Positions 49,412 through 59,531 of a stretch of 64,000 nt of DNA are shown piece after piece (the first letter of the stretch is position 1; each line of letters starts with the position of its first letter). The translations under genes and the position numbers were made by a program. Under the pieces are notes generated by a model. It searched no databases, was not told the DNA's origin, and saw nothing but the letters and a program-made list of their open reading frames with translations. Location: the NCBI RefSeq assembly GCF_024519455.1, contig NZ_JALJRY010000001.1, forward strand, positions 357,253 through 421,252. Direction: 5' to 3'. The DNA comes from Streptomyces sp. STR69 (GTDB lineage Bacteria; Actinomycetota; Actinomycetes; Streptomycetales; Streptomycetaceae).

Positions 49412-50040
49412 ACAGCATGACGGCCGCACCCTCCCCCTTCAGCCCCGCCGACCGCCCTCAACTGGGCCTCCGCGAGCGCAAGAAGATCAAGACCCGCGAG
49501 GCGATCCGCACAGCGACGTACGCGCTCGTCAAGGAACAGGGGTACGACGCGACCACGATCGAGCAGATCGCCGAGCGCGCCGAGGTGTCGCCGTCGACCG
49601 TCTTCCGCTACTTCCCGACCAAGGAAGACATCGTCATCACGGACGAGTTCGACCCGATCATCATGGACGAACTCCGGGCCCGCCCGGCCGACGAACCGTG
49701 GATGGTCACGCTGCGGTACGTGATGCAGAAGGCCGTCACGTACGGCATGAAGGAGGACGAGGAGGTCTCCCGCCTCCGGACCCACCTGATGGTCCAGGTC
49801 CCGGCCGTGCGCTCACGCATGATGGAGAGCATGTCGGTCACCGGCGACATGCTCTGCCAGGCCATCGCCGAGCGCACCGGCCGGGACCAGGAGAGCCTGG
49901 AAGTACGGGTCTCCGCGATGGCACTCATCGGCGCCCTGATGGAGACGTCCCTGTACTGGGCAGAACACGGCCACCGGGACGATTTCAAGGACCTGGTGGA
50001 CCGCACGCTGGATGTGCTGGAGCACGGGCTCTCCGGGTGA
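49408..50040 (+). CDS. TetR-family regulator of the MFS exporter
   Basis: 210 aa, ATG at 49408 overlapping the pump stop (ATGA); ATG 49417 is a possible later start. N-terminal HTH: REAIRTATYALVKEQGYDATTIEQIAERAEVSPSTVFRYFPTKEDIV. The C-terminal ligand domain is helical (VTLRYVMQKAVTYG; SLEVRVSAMALIGALMETSLYWAEHG). It probably represses its own operon at inverted repeats around 47759-47808. Confidence 0.93.
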   Translation: MNSMTAAPSPFSPADRPQLGLRERKKIKTREAIRTATYALVKEQGYDATTIEQIAERAEVSPSTVFRYFPTKEDIVITDEFDPIIMDELRARPADEPWMVTLRYVMQKAVTYGMKEDEEVSRLRTHLMVQVPAVRSRMMESMSVTGDMLCQAIAERTGRDQESLEVRVSAMALIGALMETSLYWAEHGHRDDFKDLVDRTLDVLEHGLSG

Positions 50041-50107
50041 TCCCGGCACGGATCCGGCGAGGACGCACCCCCAACAGGGAAGCGCCCTCGCCGAGTTCGC
50101 GGGACGA

Positions 50108-52525
50108 CTACCGCTTCTTCTGTACGGCCTTCACGTCACCCTTCCCGCAAGCCACCCCGTCCCTGTTCGGGTCGAGCCGCAGCGGATCGTCCTTGCCGTT
50201 GACCTTCAGGCGGCCGTAGTCGTTCTGCCGGAGCCACGAACAGCGGGCCGCGGTAGTCGAGTTGACCTCGGCCGGGAAGACCGTGGGCACGCAGACGTTG
50301 ATCGTGCCGTAGTGGCGGTCGCAGCCGGAGATGGTCACGGAGACCTTCTGCGAGGTCCGCTTCCTGCCGGGCTCGGTGACCTTGCCGGTCAGGGAGTCGG
50401 CGAAGGAGTGGACGTGGGCCGAGGCCGTGTCCGTCGTCAGGGCCGAAGGGCCTTGCAGGTGGACCCACTTGGCGACTGATGGAACACCGTTGGCGTCCAC
50501 CGCGAACAGCATGTACCAGCCGGGCGGCGCCAGGTCGGGGTTGCTCGTCACGTTCAGGTCGACCGTGTTGCCGTTCACCGAGAGCGGCAGGTCCACGAAA
50601 CGCTGGTTCGGATCCGAGGAGTGCGTGACCGCGGCCGGCCGGATCAACTCCGCCTTGGCGATGGGCCGGTCGACGGTGATCGTCTGGGTGTCGCCGTACT
50701 CCCACTCGTTGTCGATCACCGAAGTGATCGTCGGCCGCGTGCCCTTGAGGAGGTACGGCGGGGTGTAGATCGACACGTTGTGGTTCCAGGTGCCGTTGCC
50801 CGGGTTGTCACCGGTCGACATCACCCGGCCGTCCGGCAGGAGGAAGGACGAGGAGTGGTAGCCGCGGGCCTCGGGGTCGGCGGCCACCGGGTCGAACGTC
50901 GTCGTCGCCGGGTCGAAGATCGACGCCTCGTACACCGGGTTGGCCCGGTTGTGCAGCGCGCCGCCCGTCTCCAGCACCGTGCCGTCCGGCAGCAGTACGG
51001 CGGACACGTACATCTTGCCCTGCGCGCCGGTCTCGGCCACCGGACCGTTCCCCAAGTCGACCGTCCCCTGCGGGATCTGGGGGCCGACCGTGTAGGTCGG
51101 GTTGGCCGCCTTGAGGTCGATGATGTCGGTCAGCCGGTTCGCGTCCGGGTTGGAGTCGATGTTGCCGCCGCCGATGGTGAGCACCTTCTGGTCCTGCGCC
51201 GGAGGCAGCAACACGCTTGCGGACTGGTCGCGTTGGTCCTTGTTCTGGAGACCCGAGACCGACGTGATCGTGTTCGCGTCGTAGTCGTAGATCGCGCTGC
51301 CCGTGCCCGGGATGTTGTTCCCGAAGACATGGCTGCCCGTGTAGAAGAGCCGGCCGTCCTGCATCAGGACCATCGACGGGTACAGCCCCCAGTACGACCA
51401 GGTCTGGTTGACCTGCGACAACGGCAGCCACTTCTGCTGCGCGTCCGACCAGTACTCGGCCGTCACCGACCCCGTCGAGTCCTCCCGCAGCCCGCCGAAG
51501 GAGACGACGTCGCCGTTGCCCAGCTCGGTCGCGGACGGGTACCAGTGGCCGTCGTTGAGGTCGTTGGTCCTGCTGTACGTCTCGGTCACCGGGTCGAAGA
51601 TGTACGAGTCCTTGTACCCCTCGTACCCGTGCGAGCCGTCCGCCGCCGGGAACGCCTTGTTGCCGCTCAGCACCAGCACCCGGCCGTCCTGCAACTGGAT
51701 GTGCCCCGAGCAGAACATGTCCTTCGGCGTCGGAATCACCTTGTACGTCCCGGCTACGGGGTCGTACACCGCACTCGTGAACGTCCCCGCGTCGAACTGC
51801 TCCTGGCTGTTCCCGGAGCCCGCGATCAGCAGCACCTTGCCGTTGTTGAGCACGACGGAGTGCATCGAGCGGACGGGGTTCTGCGTCGGAAGCACGTCCC
51901 AACGGCCGTTCGCACACTGCTCGGCCGTCGCCGTGCAGGTCGCGGGCGGGAGCGTGTCGGGGACCTGGTCCATCGTGTAGTCGTCGGTGGTCGCGGACCC
52001 GGTGCCGTAGACCGAGACACCCCAGGTGATCCGGTCGGTACCGGCCGGGACTTCCGGCGTACGGACGCTCGCCTGGGTCCAACTGCCCTGCATATCCAGG
52101 GTCTTGAGGTCCGTCCAGTACTGCCAGCCGGCCGTGGTGTCGTGCCGGAAGAGGGTGATGTTCGCGTCGGGCGTGGTCGTCTTGTACCAGAGCCCGAGGT
52201 CGTACTGCTTGCCCGCCGTCACGACCGGCGCACACCCCGTCGACTCGGTGATCAGCGCCTTCCGGTCACCGTCGACCCGCCGCGTCACGGTGACCTTCAT
52301 GGCCTTGGAACCGGAGTGCGCGTCCGAAGTCGTGCTGAAATCAAAGTCGTTGTCGCCCCAGCCGGACTTCTCCCAGCAGTACGGCATCCCGTCACTGCCC
52401 GCCGTCTCGAAGCCCGGGTTGAGGACGAGGTTCGCGGCCTCGGCGGACTGCGGCGAGGTCAGCAGCAGTCCGATCGTCAGCGTTCCCACCCCCAGGAACG
52501 CGGTTCTTCTGCGGTACTTGTTCAC
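50108..52525 (-). CDS. GlxA-like copper radical oxidase (AA5) with carbohydrate-binding and Excalibur domains
   Basis: 805 aa, GTG at 52525 with [12 protein letters not shown], overlapping the upstream glycosyltransferase stop. A signal peptide (1-30) precedes an N-terminal carbohydrate-binding-like domain (NLVLNPGFETAG, about 32-190). The galactose-oxidase-type propeller has all ligands in place: C272 and Y329 (cross-link pair), Y556, H557 and H582. A DUF1929 domain follows, and the C-terminus is an Excalibur-like calcium motif (DPNRDGVACG). It should oxidise a glycan terminus outside the membrane, as proposed for GlxA with CslA at hyphal tips. It is longer than typical GlxA owing to the extra ends. 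Confidence 0.9.
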   Translation of the reverse strand: MNKYRRRTAFLGVGTLTIGLLLTSPQSAEAANLVLNPGFETAGSDGMPYCWEKSGWGDNDFDFSTTSDAHSGSKAMKVTVTRRVDGDRKALITESTGCAPVVTAGKQYDLGLWYKTTTPDANITLFRHDTTAGWQYWTDLKTLDMQGSWTQASVRTPEVPAGTDRITWGVSVYGTGSATTDDYTMDQVPDTLPPATCTATAEQCANGRWDVLPTQNPVRSMHSVVLNNGKVLLIAGSGNSQEQFDAGTFTSAVYDPVAGTYKVIPTPKDMFCSGHIQLQDGRVLVLSGNKAFPAADGSHGYEGYKDSYIFDPVTETYSRTNDLNDGHWYPSATELGNGDVVSFGGLREDSTGSVTAEYWSDAQQKWLPLSQVNQTWSYWGLYPSMVLMQDGRLFYTGSHVFGNNIPGTGSAIYDYDANTITSVSGLQNKDQRDQSASVLLPPAQDQKVLTIGGGNIDSNPDANRLTDIIDLKAANPTYTVGPQIPQGTVDLGNGPVAETGAQGKMYVSAVLLPDGTVLETGGALHNRANPVYEASIFDPATTTFDPVAADPEARGYHSSSFLLPDGRVMSTGDNPGNGTWNHNVSIYTPPYLLKGTRPTITSVIDNEWEYGDTQTITVDRPIAKAELIRPAAVTHSSDPNQRFVDLPLSVNGNTVDLNVTSNPDLAPPGWYMLFAVDANGVPSVAKWVHLQGPSALTTDTASAHVHSFADSLTGKVTEPGRKRTSQKVSVTISGCDRHYGTINVCVPTVFPAEVNSTTAARCSWLRQNDYGRLKVNGKDDPLRLDPNRDGVACGKGDVKAVQKKR

Positions 52526-53712
52526 GCGCCTCTCCTCGACTCCGTGCAACTCCCTTTGCGGCGAGGGAGATAGACCAGTGCTTCGGTGCCGACGAAGCGC
52601 AGGACGAACGTGGTGACCAGCGCGAGCGCGGTCGCCGACACAGCGCTCATGCCGAACCGGTCCACGAACAGGGCGATCAGCGGGATGCGCAGCACCAGAT
52701 CGGCGTTGGCGAGCAGCGCGAACCGGCCCGCCCGGTCCCACCAGTTGCGGTGCATCCGACGGTCGCGGAACAGGAGGTGCTCGATGAGCAGGAAGTTCCA
52801 GGCCACGCCGAGCTGGTTGGCGAGGATCTCGGCGGGGACGTAGTGCATGCCCGTCCTGGTGAGCGCCCACAGGCCGACCAGGTTCGGGAAGAAGCCGGTG
52901 GCTCCTATCAGACCGAAGATCACCATGCGGGCGAACGGCGAGGCGGTGCGCAGGCCGAGCAGATGGCGCAGGAAGCGAAAGCCTTCCTGCGCCGTCGACT
53001 TGGACTCGCCGGCGAACCGGTCCTGGAAGACGAACGGCACCTCGGTGACCGTGTGCGGACGGCTGCGGACGGCGAGTTCGAGCAGGATCTTGTAACCGAG
53101 CGGCTTGAGCGCCTCCGCCGTCACGGCGCTGCGGCGGATCGCGAAGAAGCCGCTCATCGGGTCGCTGATGCCCCGCAGTCTGCGCGGGAAGAGCCCCTTG
53201 GTCAGCCAGGTCGCCCCACGGGAAACGGCGATGCGGTACCCGCCGGCCAGTCCCTCGCGGCTGCCGCCCTTGATGTACCGGGAGGCGACGACGAGCCCGG
53301 CGTGCGCCCGCTCGCCCGTACCCACCAACTCCGGTACCAGGGACGGCGGATGCTGCAGATCTCCGTCCATGACGACGATCCAGTCGGACGTCGCCGCCTT
53401 GATCCCCTCGACGACCGCGCCGCCGAGCCCGCCGGTCGGCTCCTCCCGGTGCAGCACGGTCACCGGGAACGGGCAGTCCCGCGCGGCCTCGGAGATCACC
53501 TCGGGGGTGTCGTCGGTGGAGTCGTCGACGAAGACGACCTCGCAGGGCAGCCGGGTGGGCACGGACTCGGTGATCCGGTGCAGCAACTCCCGTACGTTCG
53601 CGGACTCGTTGAAGGTCGGTACGACGATGGTGACGGCGCCCGGCTCGGCGATCTCGGCGGCACGTACCGCGGGCTCGCCCAACTCCCCGGGGACTGTGGA
53701 CTCTTGGCTCAT
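52522..53712 (-). CDS. Polyprenol-phosphate glycosyltransferase (DPM-like GT2) fused to GtrA
   Basis: 396 aa, ATG at 53712 overlapping the GT39 stop (ATGA). GT2 domain: VTIVVPTFNESANVRELLHRI, VFVDDSTDDTPEVI and WIVVMDGDLQHPP (the DxD site), with KILLELAVRS. From about 260 a GtrA-like four-helix membrane part (FARMVIFGLIGATGFFPNLVGLWAL.. ANQLGVAWNFLLIEHLLFRDR). Such fusions make and flip polyprenol-linked sugars for use by GT39/GT-C enzymes. Fits with the neighbour at 53709. Confidence 0.92.
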   Translation of the reverse strand: MSQESTVPGELGEPAVRAAEIAEPGAVTIVVPTFNESANVRELLHRITESVPTRLPCEVVFVDDSTDDTPEVISEAARDCPFPVTVLHREEPTGGLGGAVVEGIKAATSDWIVVMDGDLQHPPSLVPELVGTGERAHAGLVVASRYIKGGSREGLAGGYRIAVSRGATWLTKGLFPRRLRGISDPMSGFFAIRRSAVTAEALKPLGYKILLELAVRSRPHTVTEVPFVFQDRFAGESKSTAQEGFRFLRHLLGLRTASPFARMVIFGLIGATGFFPNLVGLWALTRTGMHYVPAEILANQLGVAWNFLLIEHLLFRDRRMHRNWWDRAGRFALLANADLVLRIPLIALFVDRFGMSAVSATALALVTTFVLRFVGTEALVYLPRRKGSCTESRRGA

Positions 53713-55358
53713 CGCTGGGCTCCCACGGTCTCGGACCGGACCTGCCGGATCTCGATACGGTCGTCGCCGGTGCCGAAGGTGGCGACCGGTGCGGAGTGTT
53801 CGATCGCCGCCTTGACGTTGGGCAGGTCGACCGCGTCGCGCCGTACCGTCGGGGAGGCCACCACGTAGTCGATGTCCCGCCAGCCGTGGGGCAGCGTCTT
53901 GGTGACGGCAGGGTCGAGGTCGGCCTTGTAGAACCAGATGACCCCGAGCCCGGGCCGGTACCCGGCGTGCACCAGGTCGAGCCAGAGCGCGTCGTCGACG
54001 AGGACCCGGGTGTCCTTCGGGTCCTTCACCTCGGTGGACAGCCACTTGGAGGCTGCCCGGTAGGGGGCGTTGGCATCCGCGGTCACGGCGGTGCGGTTCC
54101 CGTCGTACCAGTGCGGTACGACATAGGCGCCGGCGGCGAGCGCCAGCACGGCCGCGAGGGCGTACCGGCCTCCGGTGACGTATCGTTTCTCCCCCTCGCT
54201 GCGCCATCTGCGCAGCACCGCGTGGGCGACCGAGGCGGTGCCTCCGGCGAGGACCAGGGCGAGGAAGGGCAGCGCGCCGATGACGTACATGGCGGGCAGA
54301 TAGCCGCCCGGGCGCAGGGCGACGGCGGCGAGGATCGCCACGGTCAGCGCCGGTCCGGCGAGGGAGCGGGCGGTGACCGACCAGCGCCAGGTGACCAGGA
54401 GCAGGAGCGCCCCGGCCAGGCCGCCCAGGGGCAGGACACGGTCGTAGTACAGCCATGCGTGGAGGACGCTGTAGGAGCCCGTGCCCTGGTCGAGGATGAA
54501 GCCCGAACCCGGCCTGGTCATCTGGTACTTGAGGCCGTCCCAGAGGGAGACATGGCCGCTGCCGGGCAGCAACTCGCCCTTGAGCAGGGCGAAGAGGGGG
54601 TACGCGCAGCCGATCAGGACGCAGGCGGTGATGGCGCCGGTGAGCGCGAACTTCCTGGTGTCGCGGTGTCCGTGCCGCCACATGGTGACCACCAGCGCGG
54701 GCAGGATGACGACCATCGTCTCCTTGGTGAGGACCGAGGCGGCTGCCGCGAGTCCGGCTCCGAAGTGGTGCCAGAGATGGCGACTCGGGGACGCGGCCAG
54801 GCAGAACGCGAGCAGCATCCACATCACGGCGATGTTGTCGAGGAAGATCTCCCGCTGGAGGATCACGGACAGCGGGGAGAGCCCGAAGAGCAGCATGGCG
54901 AGCCCGCCCGCCCAGCGGGGCAGGGACAGGCGGCGGGCGAGGACGTAGACGAGGACCGCGCTGATCGCGCTGATCACCAGCATCGCGAGACGCATGGTGC
55001 CGACGGTCATCGAGTCGGGGCTGAAGTGCGCCGGGATCCAGGTGAGCAGCGCGATCTGGATCCAGCCGAGCGGCGGATGGTCGTACCAGTAGGTGTAGTG
55101 GGCCAGGCCGGTGCCCTGCTGGACGGCCCAGGCCTGGGCGAGGTAGGTGCCCTCGTCGTCGCTGAGCGTCGGGTAGTCGGCGATGTTCCAGCCCTGCACG
55201 ACGAGGATCGCGGTGAGGAGCAGACCGCAGAGGAGAAGGTCGGGGCGGGAGGAACTCAGCCTCGAAGGTGGCGTTGTCCGAGGGGCCGAACCGGTTTCAG
55301 GCGCAGGCTGCCGCTGCGCGGGGACCGTGGTGGTCACCGCGGGAAGGGTGGAGGTCAC
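53709..55358 (-). CDS. Multi-pass GT39/ArnT-like glycosyltransferase
   Basis: 549 aa, GTG at 55358, overlapping the GT2 stop (GTGA). About 10-12 membrane helices. The conserved acidic loop region (NIADYPTLSDDEGTYLAQAWAV and WYDHPPLGWIQIALLT) matches the GT-C / PMT_2 family, which uses polyprenol-linked sugar donors. The C-terminal soluble domain (RVLVDDALWLDLVHAGYRPG..) lies outside. It transfers a sugar to a glycan or protein acceptor. Confidence 0.92.
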   Translation of the reverse strand: MTSTLPAVTTTVPAQRQPAPETGSAPRTTPPSRLSSSRPDLLLCGLLLTAILVVQGWNIADYPTLSDDEGTYLAQAWAVQQGTGLAHYTYWYDHPPLGWIQIALLTWIPAHFSPDSMTVGTMRLAMLVISAISAVLVYVLARRLSLPRWAGGLAMLLFGLSPLSVILQREIFLDNIAVMWMLLAFCLAASPSRHLWHHFGAGLAAAASVLTKETMVVILPALVVTMWRHGHRDTRKFALTGAITACVLIGCAYPLFALLKGELLPGSGHVSLWDGLKYQMTRPGSGFILDQGTGSYSVLHAWLYYDRVLPLGGLAGALLLLVTWRWSVTARSLAGPALTVAILAAVALRPGGYLPAMYVIGALPFLALVLAGGTASVAHAVLRRWRSEGEKRYVTGGRYALAAVLALAAGAYVVPHWYDGNRTAVTADANAPYRAASKWLSTEVKDPKDTRVLVDDALWLDLVHAGYRPGLGVIWFYKADLDPAVTKTLPHGWRDIDYVVASPTVRRDAVDLPNVKAAIEHSAPVATFGTGDDRIEIRQVRSETVGAQR

Positions 55359-56623
55359 GCAGGAACGTCCTCTCGGATCACTGCGGGTTCGGTGAGGTGC
55401 GCGCCGACATGGGAGGTCAACTCCCAGTCGTTTCGGCCACGTTGCTCACGCCACACTGCGCGGATCGCGGCTCCGGCCAGGAGGACCTGGTAGAAGGGGC
55501 CGCCCACGACGAGCTTCAGATAGTGGACGGCGCGGACTCGGAGTCCGTACTGCTTGCCGAAGTCGTGCAGTCCGACGACCTCGAAGACGAAGGTGACGGC
55601 GGCGGTGACCAGCGGCAGGAAGGTGAGGAAGGCGATGCCGACCGGCACGTCCAGGAACAGCGCGACCGCCGCGTTCAGCGGGATGATCACCCCGGAGAAG
55701 GCCTGCAGGAACGGTGTCATCAGCGTGTAGCGGGCGAGCAACCGCTGCCCGAATCCCGGGAGTTGCTTCCAGTCCTTCTTCCGGTAGACCTGAAGGAAGC
55801 CCTGGTTCCAGCGGGTTCGCTGCTTCAGCAACGACATCAGGGAGCCCGGGGTCTCCTCCCGGGTCACCATGTCGGAGTCGTAGGCGACGACGACCTTCTT
55901 GCCGACACTGGAGAGCCGCACGCCCAAGTCGCAGTCCTCGGCAAGGCAGTCGGGGTCCCAGCCGTCGGCTTCCCGCAGGGTGTCGGTCCGTACGAAGACG
56001 GTGTTGCCGCCCAGCGGGATGAACCCCTTCTGCGCGTGCAGATGCAGCCGGGACCGGAACCAGAAGAAGTACTCCAGGCAGTTGCGCAGGCTGTACCAGC
56101 TGGAGTGGAAGTTGATGAGCTGGACGCCCCCTTGGACGACGTCCGCTCCCGTCGTCCGGAACGCGTGGTCGACGTGGGCGAGCAGCTCCGGATGGACCTG
56201 GTCCTCGGCGTCGAAGACCCCGACGACATCGCCGCGGCAGTGCGGCAGCGCCGTGTTCATGGCCTTCGGTTTGTTCTTCTTCTCGTGCGTGTCGACGACG
56301 ACCCGCACGCGCGGGTCACGCTCGGCGGCACTGTGGGCCACCGCCGCGGTCTCGGGGTCGTCGTGCCCCACGATCACGATGATCTCGAAGTCGGTGTGCG
56401 TGGACTCCAGCAGCCGCTGGATGGTGTGGTCCAGCACGGCCTGTTCGTGCCGGGCCGGCAGCAGCAACGAGAACGAGACGTGCTCGTCCCCGTCCGGTCT
56501 GCTGAATCGGGTGGAGGCCAGCACTTCGGGCGTGCGCCACGCGTGCATCTGCCACCACAGGGTGAAGGCCGCCATCCAGAACAGGGCAAGCGAAACGGCA
56601 GCGACGAATACGGACGTCAGCAC
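55355..56623 (-). CDS. Cellulose-synthase-like (CslA-type) processive glycosyltransferase, family 2
   Basis: 422 aa, ATG at 56623. Membrane helix at 5-27, then a GT2 domain with DXD site (GVFDAEDQ), catalytic ED (LAEDCDLG), and the acceptor motif QRTRW (LKQRTRWNQG). C-terminal membrane helices (ARYTLMTPFLQAFSGVIIPLNAAVALF and later). This is the BcsA/CslA signature for making a beta-glycan. It opens a four-gene operon with GT39, DPM-GtrA and the radical oxidase, all joined by 4-nt overlaps. It lacks a PilZ domain and is shorter than S. coelicolor-type CslA. Confidence 0.92.
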   Translation of the reverse strand: MLTSVFVAAVSLALFWMAAFTLWWQMHAWRTPEVLASTRFSRPDGDEHVSFSLLLPARHEQAVLDHTIQRLLESTHTDFEIIVIVGHDDPETAAVAHSAAERDPRVRVVVDTHEKKNKPKAMNTALPHCRGDVVGVFDAEDQVHPELLAHVDHAFRTTGADVVQGGVQLINFHSSWYSLRNCLEYFFWFRSRLHLHAQKGFIPLGGNTVFVRTDTLREADGWDPDCLAEDCDLGVRLSSVGKKVVVAYDSDMVTREETPGSLMSLLKQRTRWNQGFLQVYRKKDWKQLPGFGQRLLARYTLMTPFLQAFSGVIIPLNAAVALFLDVPVGIAFLTFLPLVTAAVTFVFEVVGLHDFGKQYGLRVRAVHYLKLVVGGPFYQVLLAGAAIRAVWREQRGRNDWELTSHVGAHLTEPAVIREDVPA

Positions 56624-56655
56624 AGCAGATCCCCCCAGATCTCAATCCCCCCGGC

Positions 56656-56679
56656 GCGACGGTGAGTTACATCCGTCGC
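56656..56679. promoter_or_regulatory. Inverted repeat upstream of the glycan operon
   Basis: GCGACGG (56656-56662) and CCGTCGC (56673-56679) flank TGAGTTACAT, 33-56 nt before the start at 56623. It may be an operator or a leader hairpin. Confidence 0.4.
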
Positions 56680-56815
56680 GTCACGGGGCCGAGACTATGG
56701 GCGGTCTGTGAAGCGGACAGGTGATTTCAGTGAAGAGCGTGTTTCCTCACCATGGGCCTCACACGTGAGCATTTCCCGTACTGGTCACGTTTCGCACGGT
56801 TACGACTTTGGCGTT

Positions 56816-58849
56816 TCACCTGCTCAGCGCGGTGCGCAACTGTTCGAGATCGGTCGTCGGCGCATCACAGGTGAAGTTACGGCAGACATACGCGGCCGGT
56901 TCACCACCCACCAGTGGCCGGTCCGCGAGCAACGGAAGCTCATCACTCTCCGCGACCCCGAAGGCGACCACCGCACCGGGTGCGGTGCCCAGAAGTGCCG
57001 TACGGTGCAAGGCTTTTGCCGCTTCGTCGGAGAGCGAAGGTCCTACGACGGCCACCTCGCGCGGCCCGTCGAGATACGCCTCGGCGACCGCGAGCCCCCA
57101 CCCGATGAAGCGGGGAACGCGCGGCCCGAGCGCCTTCACGACCCCCAACGCCCGCTCGGCGGCGCTGCGATGGGGCTCGGCACCGGTCTGGGCGGCATAG
57201 CTGAGCAGCGCACCGGCGGCTGCGGTCCAGCCGGACGGGGTGGCGTTGTCGGTCGGATCCTGCGGGCGGCGAATAAGCCGCTCGGCGTCGGAGGCGGTGT
57301 CGTAGAGCGCCCCCGACTCGTCCACGAACCCGGCGAGCACATGGTCCAGCAGGAACCCGGCGAACTCCAGCCACACCCCCTCCCCCGTGACCGACGCCAG
57401 CGCGAGGAAGCCCTCCGCGACATCCGCGTAGTCCTCCAACACCCCCGCGTTCGCCCCGACTTGGCCGTCCTTGCTGGTGCGGGCCAGCTTGGCGTGCTCG
57501 TCCAGATGCAGCCGTACGAGGAGATCGGCGGCGGAGACGGCGGCCTCGACGAGGTCGGGGCGGTCGAAGTAGGCGCCGGTCTCGGCGAGCGCGGCGATGG
57601 CCAGCCCGTTCCAGGCGGCCACGACCTTGTCGTCACGGCCGGGCGCGGGACGCTCCGCCCGGGCGGCGAGCAGCCGACTCCTGACCGACGCGATCTTCTC
57701 GGCGTCGAAGACCCCTTCGCTCTGCGGGAGTTGGAGGACGGACTGCCCCTCCTCGAAGGTTCCTTCGTCCGTCACCCCGAAGTACTGGGCGGCGAGCTCC
57801 GCGTCCTCCTCGCCGAGCACCTCGGTGAGCTGCTCGGGCGTCCAGACGTAGTAGGCACCCTCGACGTGCTTGCCGGTCCCGGTCCCGTCGTCACTGTCGG
57901 CGTCCAGGGCGGAGGCGAACCCGCCCTCGTTCGTGCGGAGTTCACGCACCAGGAAGTCGGCGGTCTCCACGGCGACCCGGCGGGCCAGCCCGGAACCGGT
58001 ACTGCGCCACAGGTGCGCGTACACACGACACAGCAGGGCGTTGTCGTAGAGCATCTTCTCGAAGTGCGGAACCACCCACTCACGGTCGACGGAGTACCGC
58101 GCGAACCCGCCCCCGAGCTGGTCGTAGATACCGCCGCGAGCCATCCGCTCACAGGTGTCCTGCGCCATCTCCAGCGCACCTTCGGAACCCGTGCGGGCGT
58201 GGTGCCGCAGCAGGAACTCGATCACCATCGACGGCGGGAACTTGGGCGCGCCGCCGAATCCGCCGCGCTGCGGGTCGTACTCACGAGTGAGCCCCAACAA
58301 GGCCTGGGACAGCTCCTCCTTGCCGGGGGCCTCGGTGCCGCCGTAGTCGATCTGCCGCTCGGACAGATCCCGCGTGATCTTCCCGGCGACCTCGGCGACC
58401 TCGTCCCGCCGGTCGGCCCATGCGCTGCGCACACCTTCGAGCACCTGCCGGAAGGAGGGCATGCCGTGGCGGGGCGCGGGCGGGAAGTAGGTGCCGAAGT
58501 AGAAGGGTTCGGCATCCGGCGTGAGAAACACGGTCATCGGCCAGCCGCCCTGACCTGTGGCCGCCTGTACGGTCTCCATGTAGACGGCGTCGACGTCGGG
58601 CCGCTCTTCGCGGTCGACCTTGATGCTGACGAAGTGGGCGTTGAGGTAGTCGGCGGTGGGGCGGTCCTCGAAGGATTCGTGGGCCATGACGTGGCACCAG
58701 TGGCACGCCGAATATCCGACGGACAGCAGAACGGGCACGCCCCGCCGCTTGGCTTCCGCCATCGCCTCCTCTCCCCATGGCCACCAGTCCACCGGATTGG
58801 AGGCGTGCTGGAGCAGGTAGGGCGACTGCGAGTCGGCCAGTCGGTTCAT
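56816..58849 (-). CDS. YyaL/DUF255 thioredoxin-domain protein
   Basis: 677 aa, ATG at 58849 ([29 protein letters not shown]), the standard family start; the longer start to 58942 adds an Arg/Ser-rich leader. The N-terminal DUF255 thioredoxin-like domain has SACHWCHVM (C49/C52). The rest is an (alpha/alpha)6 six-hairpin domain: [39 protein letters not shown], and [10 protein letters not shown]. Family function is not established (a spermatogenesis-20-like protein). Cytoplasmic; monocistronic. Confidence 0.93.
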   Translation of the reverse strand: MNRLADSQSPYLLQHASNPVDWWPWGEEAMAEAKRRGVPVLLSVGYSACHWCHVMAHESFEDRPTADYLNAHFVSIKVDREERPDVDAVYMETVQAATGQGGWPMTVFLTPDAEPFYFGTYFPPAPRHGMPSFRQVLEGVRSAWADRRDEVAEVAGKITRDLSERQIDYGGTEAPGKEELSQALLGLTREYDPQRGGFGGAPKFPPSMVIEFLLRHHARTGSEGALEMAQDTCERMARGGIYDQLGGGFARYSVDREWVVPHFEKMLYDNALLCRVYAHLWRSTGSGLARRVAVETADFLVRELRTNEGGFASALDADSDDGTGTGKHVEGAYYVWTPEQLTEVLGEEDAELAAQYFGVTDEGTFEEGQSVLQLPQSEGVFDAEKIASVRSRLLAARAERPAPGRDDKVVAAWNGLAIAALAETGAYFDRPDLVEAAVSAADLLVRLHLDEHAKLARTSKDGQVGANAGVLEDYADVAEGFLALASVTGEGVWLEFAGFLLDHVLAGFVDESGALYDTASDAERLIRRPQDPTDNATPSGWTAAAGALLSYAAQTGAEPHRSAAERALGVVKALGPRVPRFIGWGLAVAEAYLDGPREVAVVGPSLSDEAAKALHRTALLGTAPGAVVAFGVAESDELPLLADRPLVGGEPAAYVCRNFTCDAPTTDLEQLRTALSR

Positions 58850-59071
58850 ACCGGCATCGTCGCACAACCGGGGTGACCGGATCGGCAGCCGAGATCCCGA
58901 ACGACGCGGCCGGCCCGGAACACTCCGTGTGCCCATCTGCACACCCGGCTACTTCCAGCCAACCTGTGGAAGGCACACAGAAAGCCTGCGCCACCTCCAC
59001 ATCGGTGACCTAGCCTGATTGGCCGGGCTTTCGTGTGTCAGCGGCCCGCAGGTGAAAAACGGGGGAACGAG

Positions 59072-59467
59072 ATGGATCCGGTGACGGCTGTCGCAGCCGC
59101 AGGTGCCGCGCTCGTGGTCAAGGCGGCACTGGAGAGTGCTGCCGAGGAGGCCGGGCGCTCGGGGTGGAACGGTGGTGCCCGACTGGTCGCGCGGGTTCGC
59201 GCGCGGTTCCGTGGCGACTCCGCGGCCGAATCCGCGCTCGCGGCGGTCACCCAGTCCCCCGACGACGAGAGCGCACAGCAGGCCCTGGAGCGGCTGATCG
59301 CCGCCCACATGTTGCTCGATCACGGCTTCGAGGACGACATGCGCCGCCTGGTGGACGAGGCCGTCGCGGCCCAGGGCAGGGGCGCCCAGGTCAGCGCGGC
59401 GCTGATCAAGAACTCCCAGGTGTTCAACGAGAAGGTCGAGATCAAGGGCGACTGGAACATCTCGTAG
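59072..59467 (+). CDS. Small helical protein with C-terminal beta/amyloid-like motif, 131 aa
   Basis: ATG at 59072 with a GGGGGAA RBS. Residues 1-100 are helical: an Ala/Val-rich hydrophobic helix (AVAAAGAALVVKAALESAAEEAG), then a basic segment (ARLVARVRARFRG) and an acidic region (QQALERLIAAHMLLDHGFEDDMRRLVDEAV). The last 15 residues read QVFNEKVEIKGDWNIS, a short beta-prone motif. Nearly the same pattern (FNETVSFGGGFN) lies at residues 100-111 of the next protein. A helical domain with a C-terminal amyloid-type motif is the effector layout of bacterial amyloid-signalling NLR systems. I do not recognise the helical domain by sequence; the effector role is inference. Confidence 0.8.
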   Translation: MDPVTAVAAAGAALVVKAALESAAEEAGRSGWNGGARLVARVRARFRGDSAAESALAAVTQSPDDESAQQALERLIAAHMLLDHGFEDDMRRLVDEAVAAQGRGAQVSAALIKNSQVFNEKVEIKGDWNIS

Positions 59468-59531
59468 GCGCCCGAACACCACCCCGCGTGGTTCATTCCG
59501 CGCCACCGCCAAGCCCGGAAGACTCAGGTCA

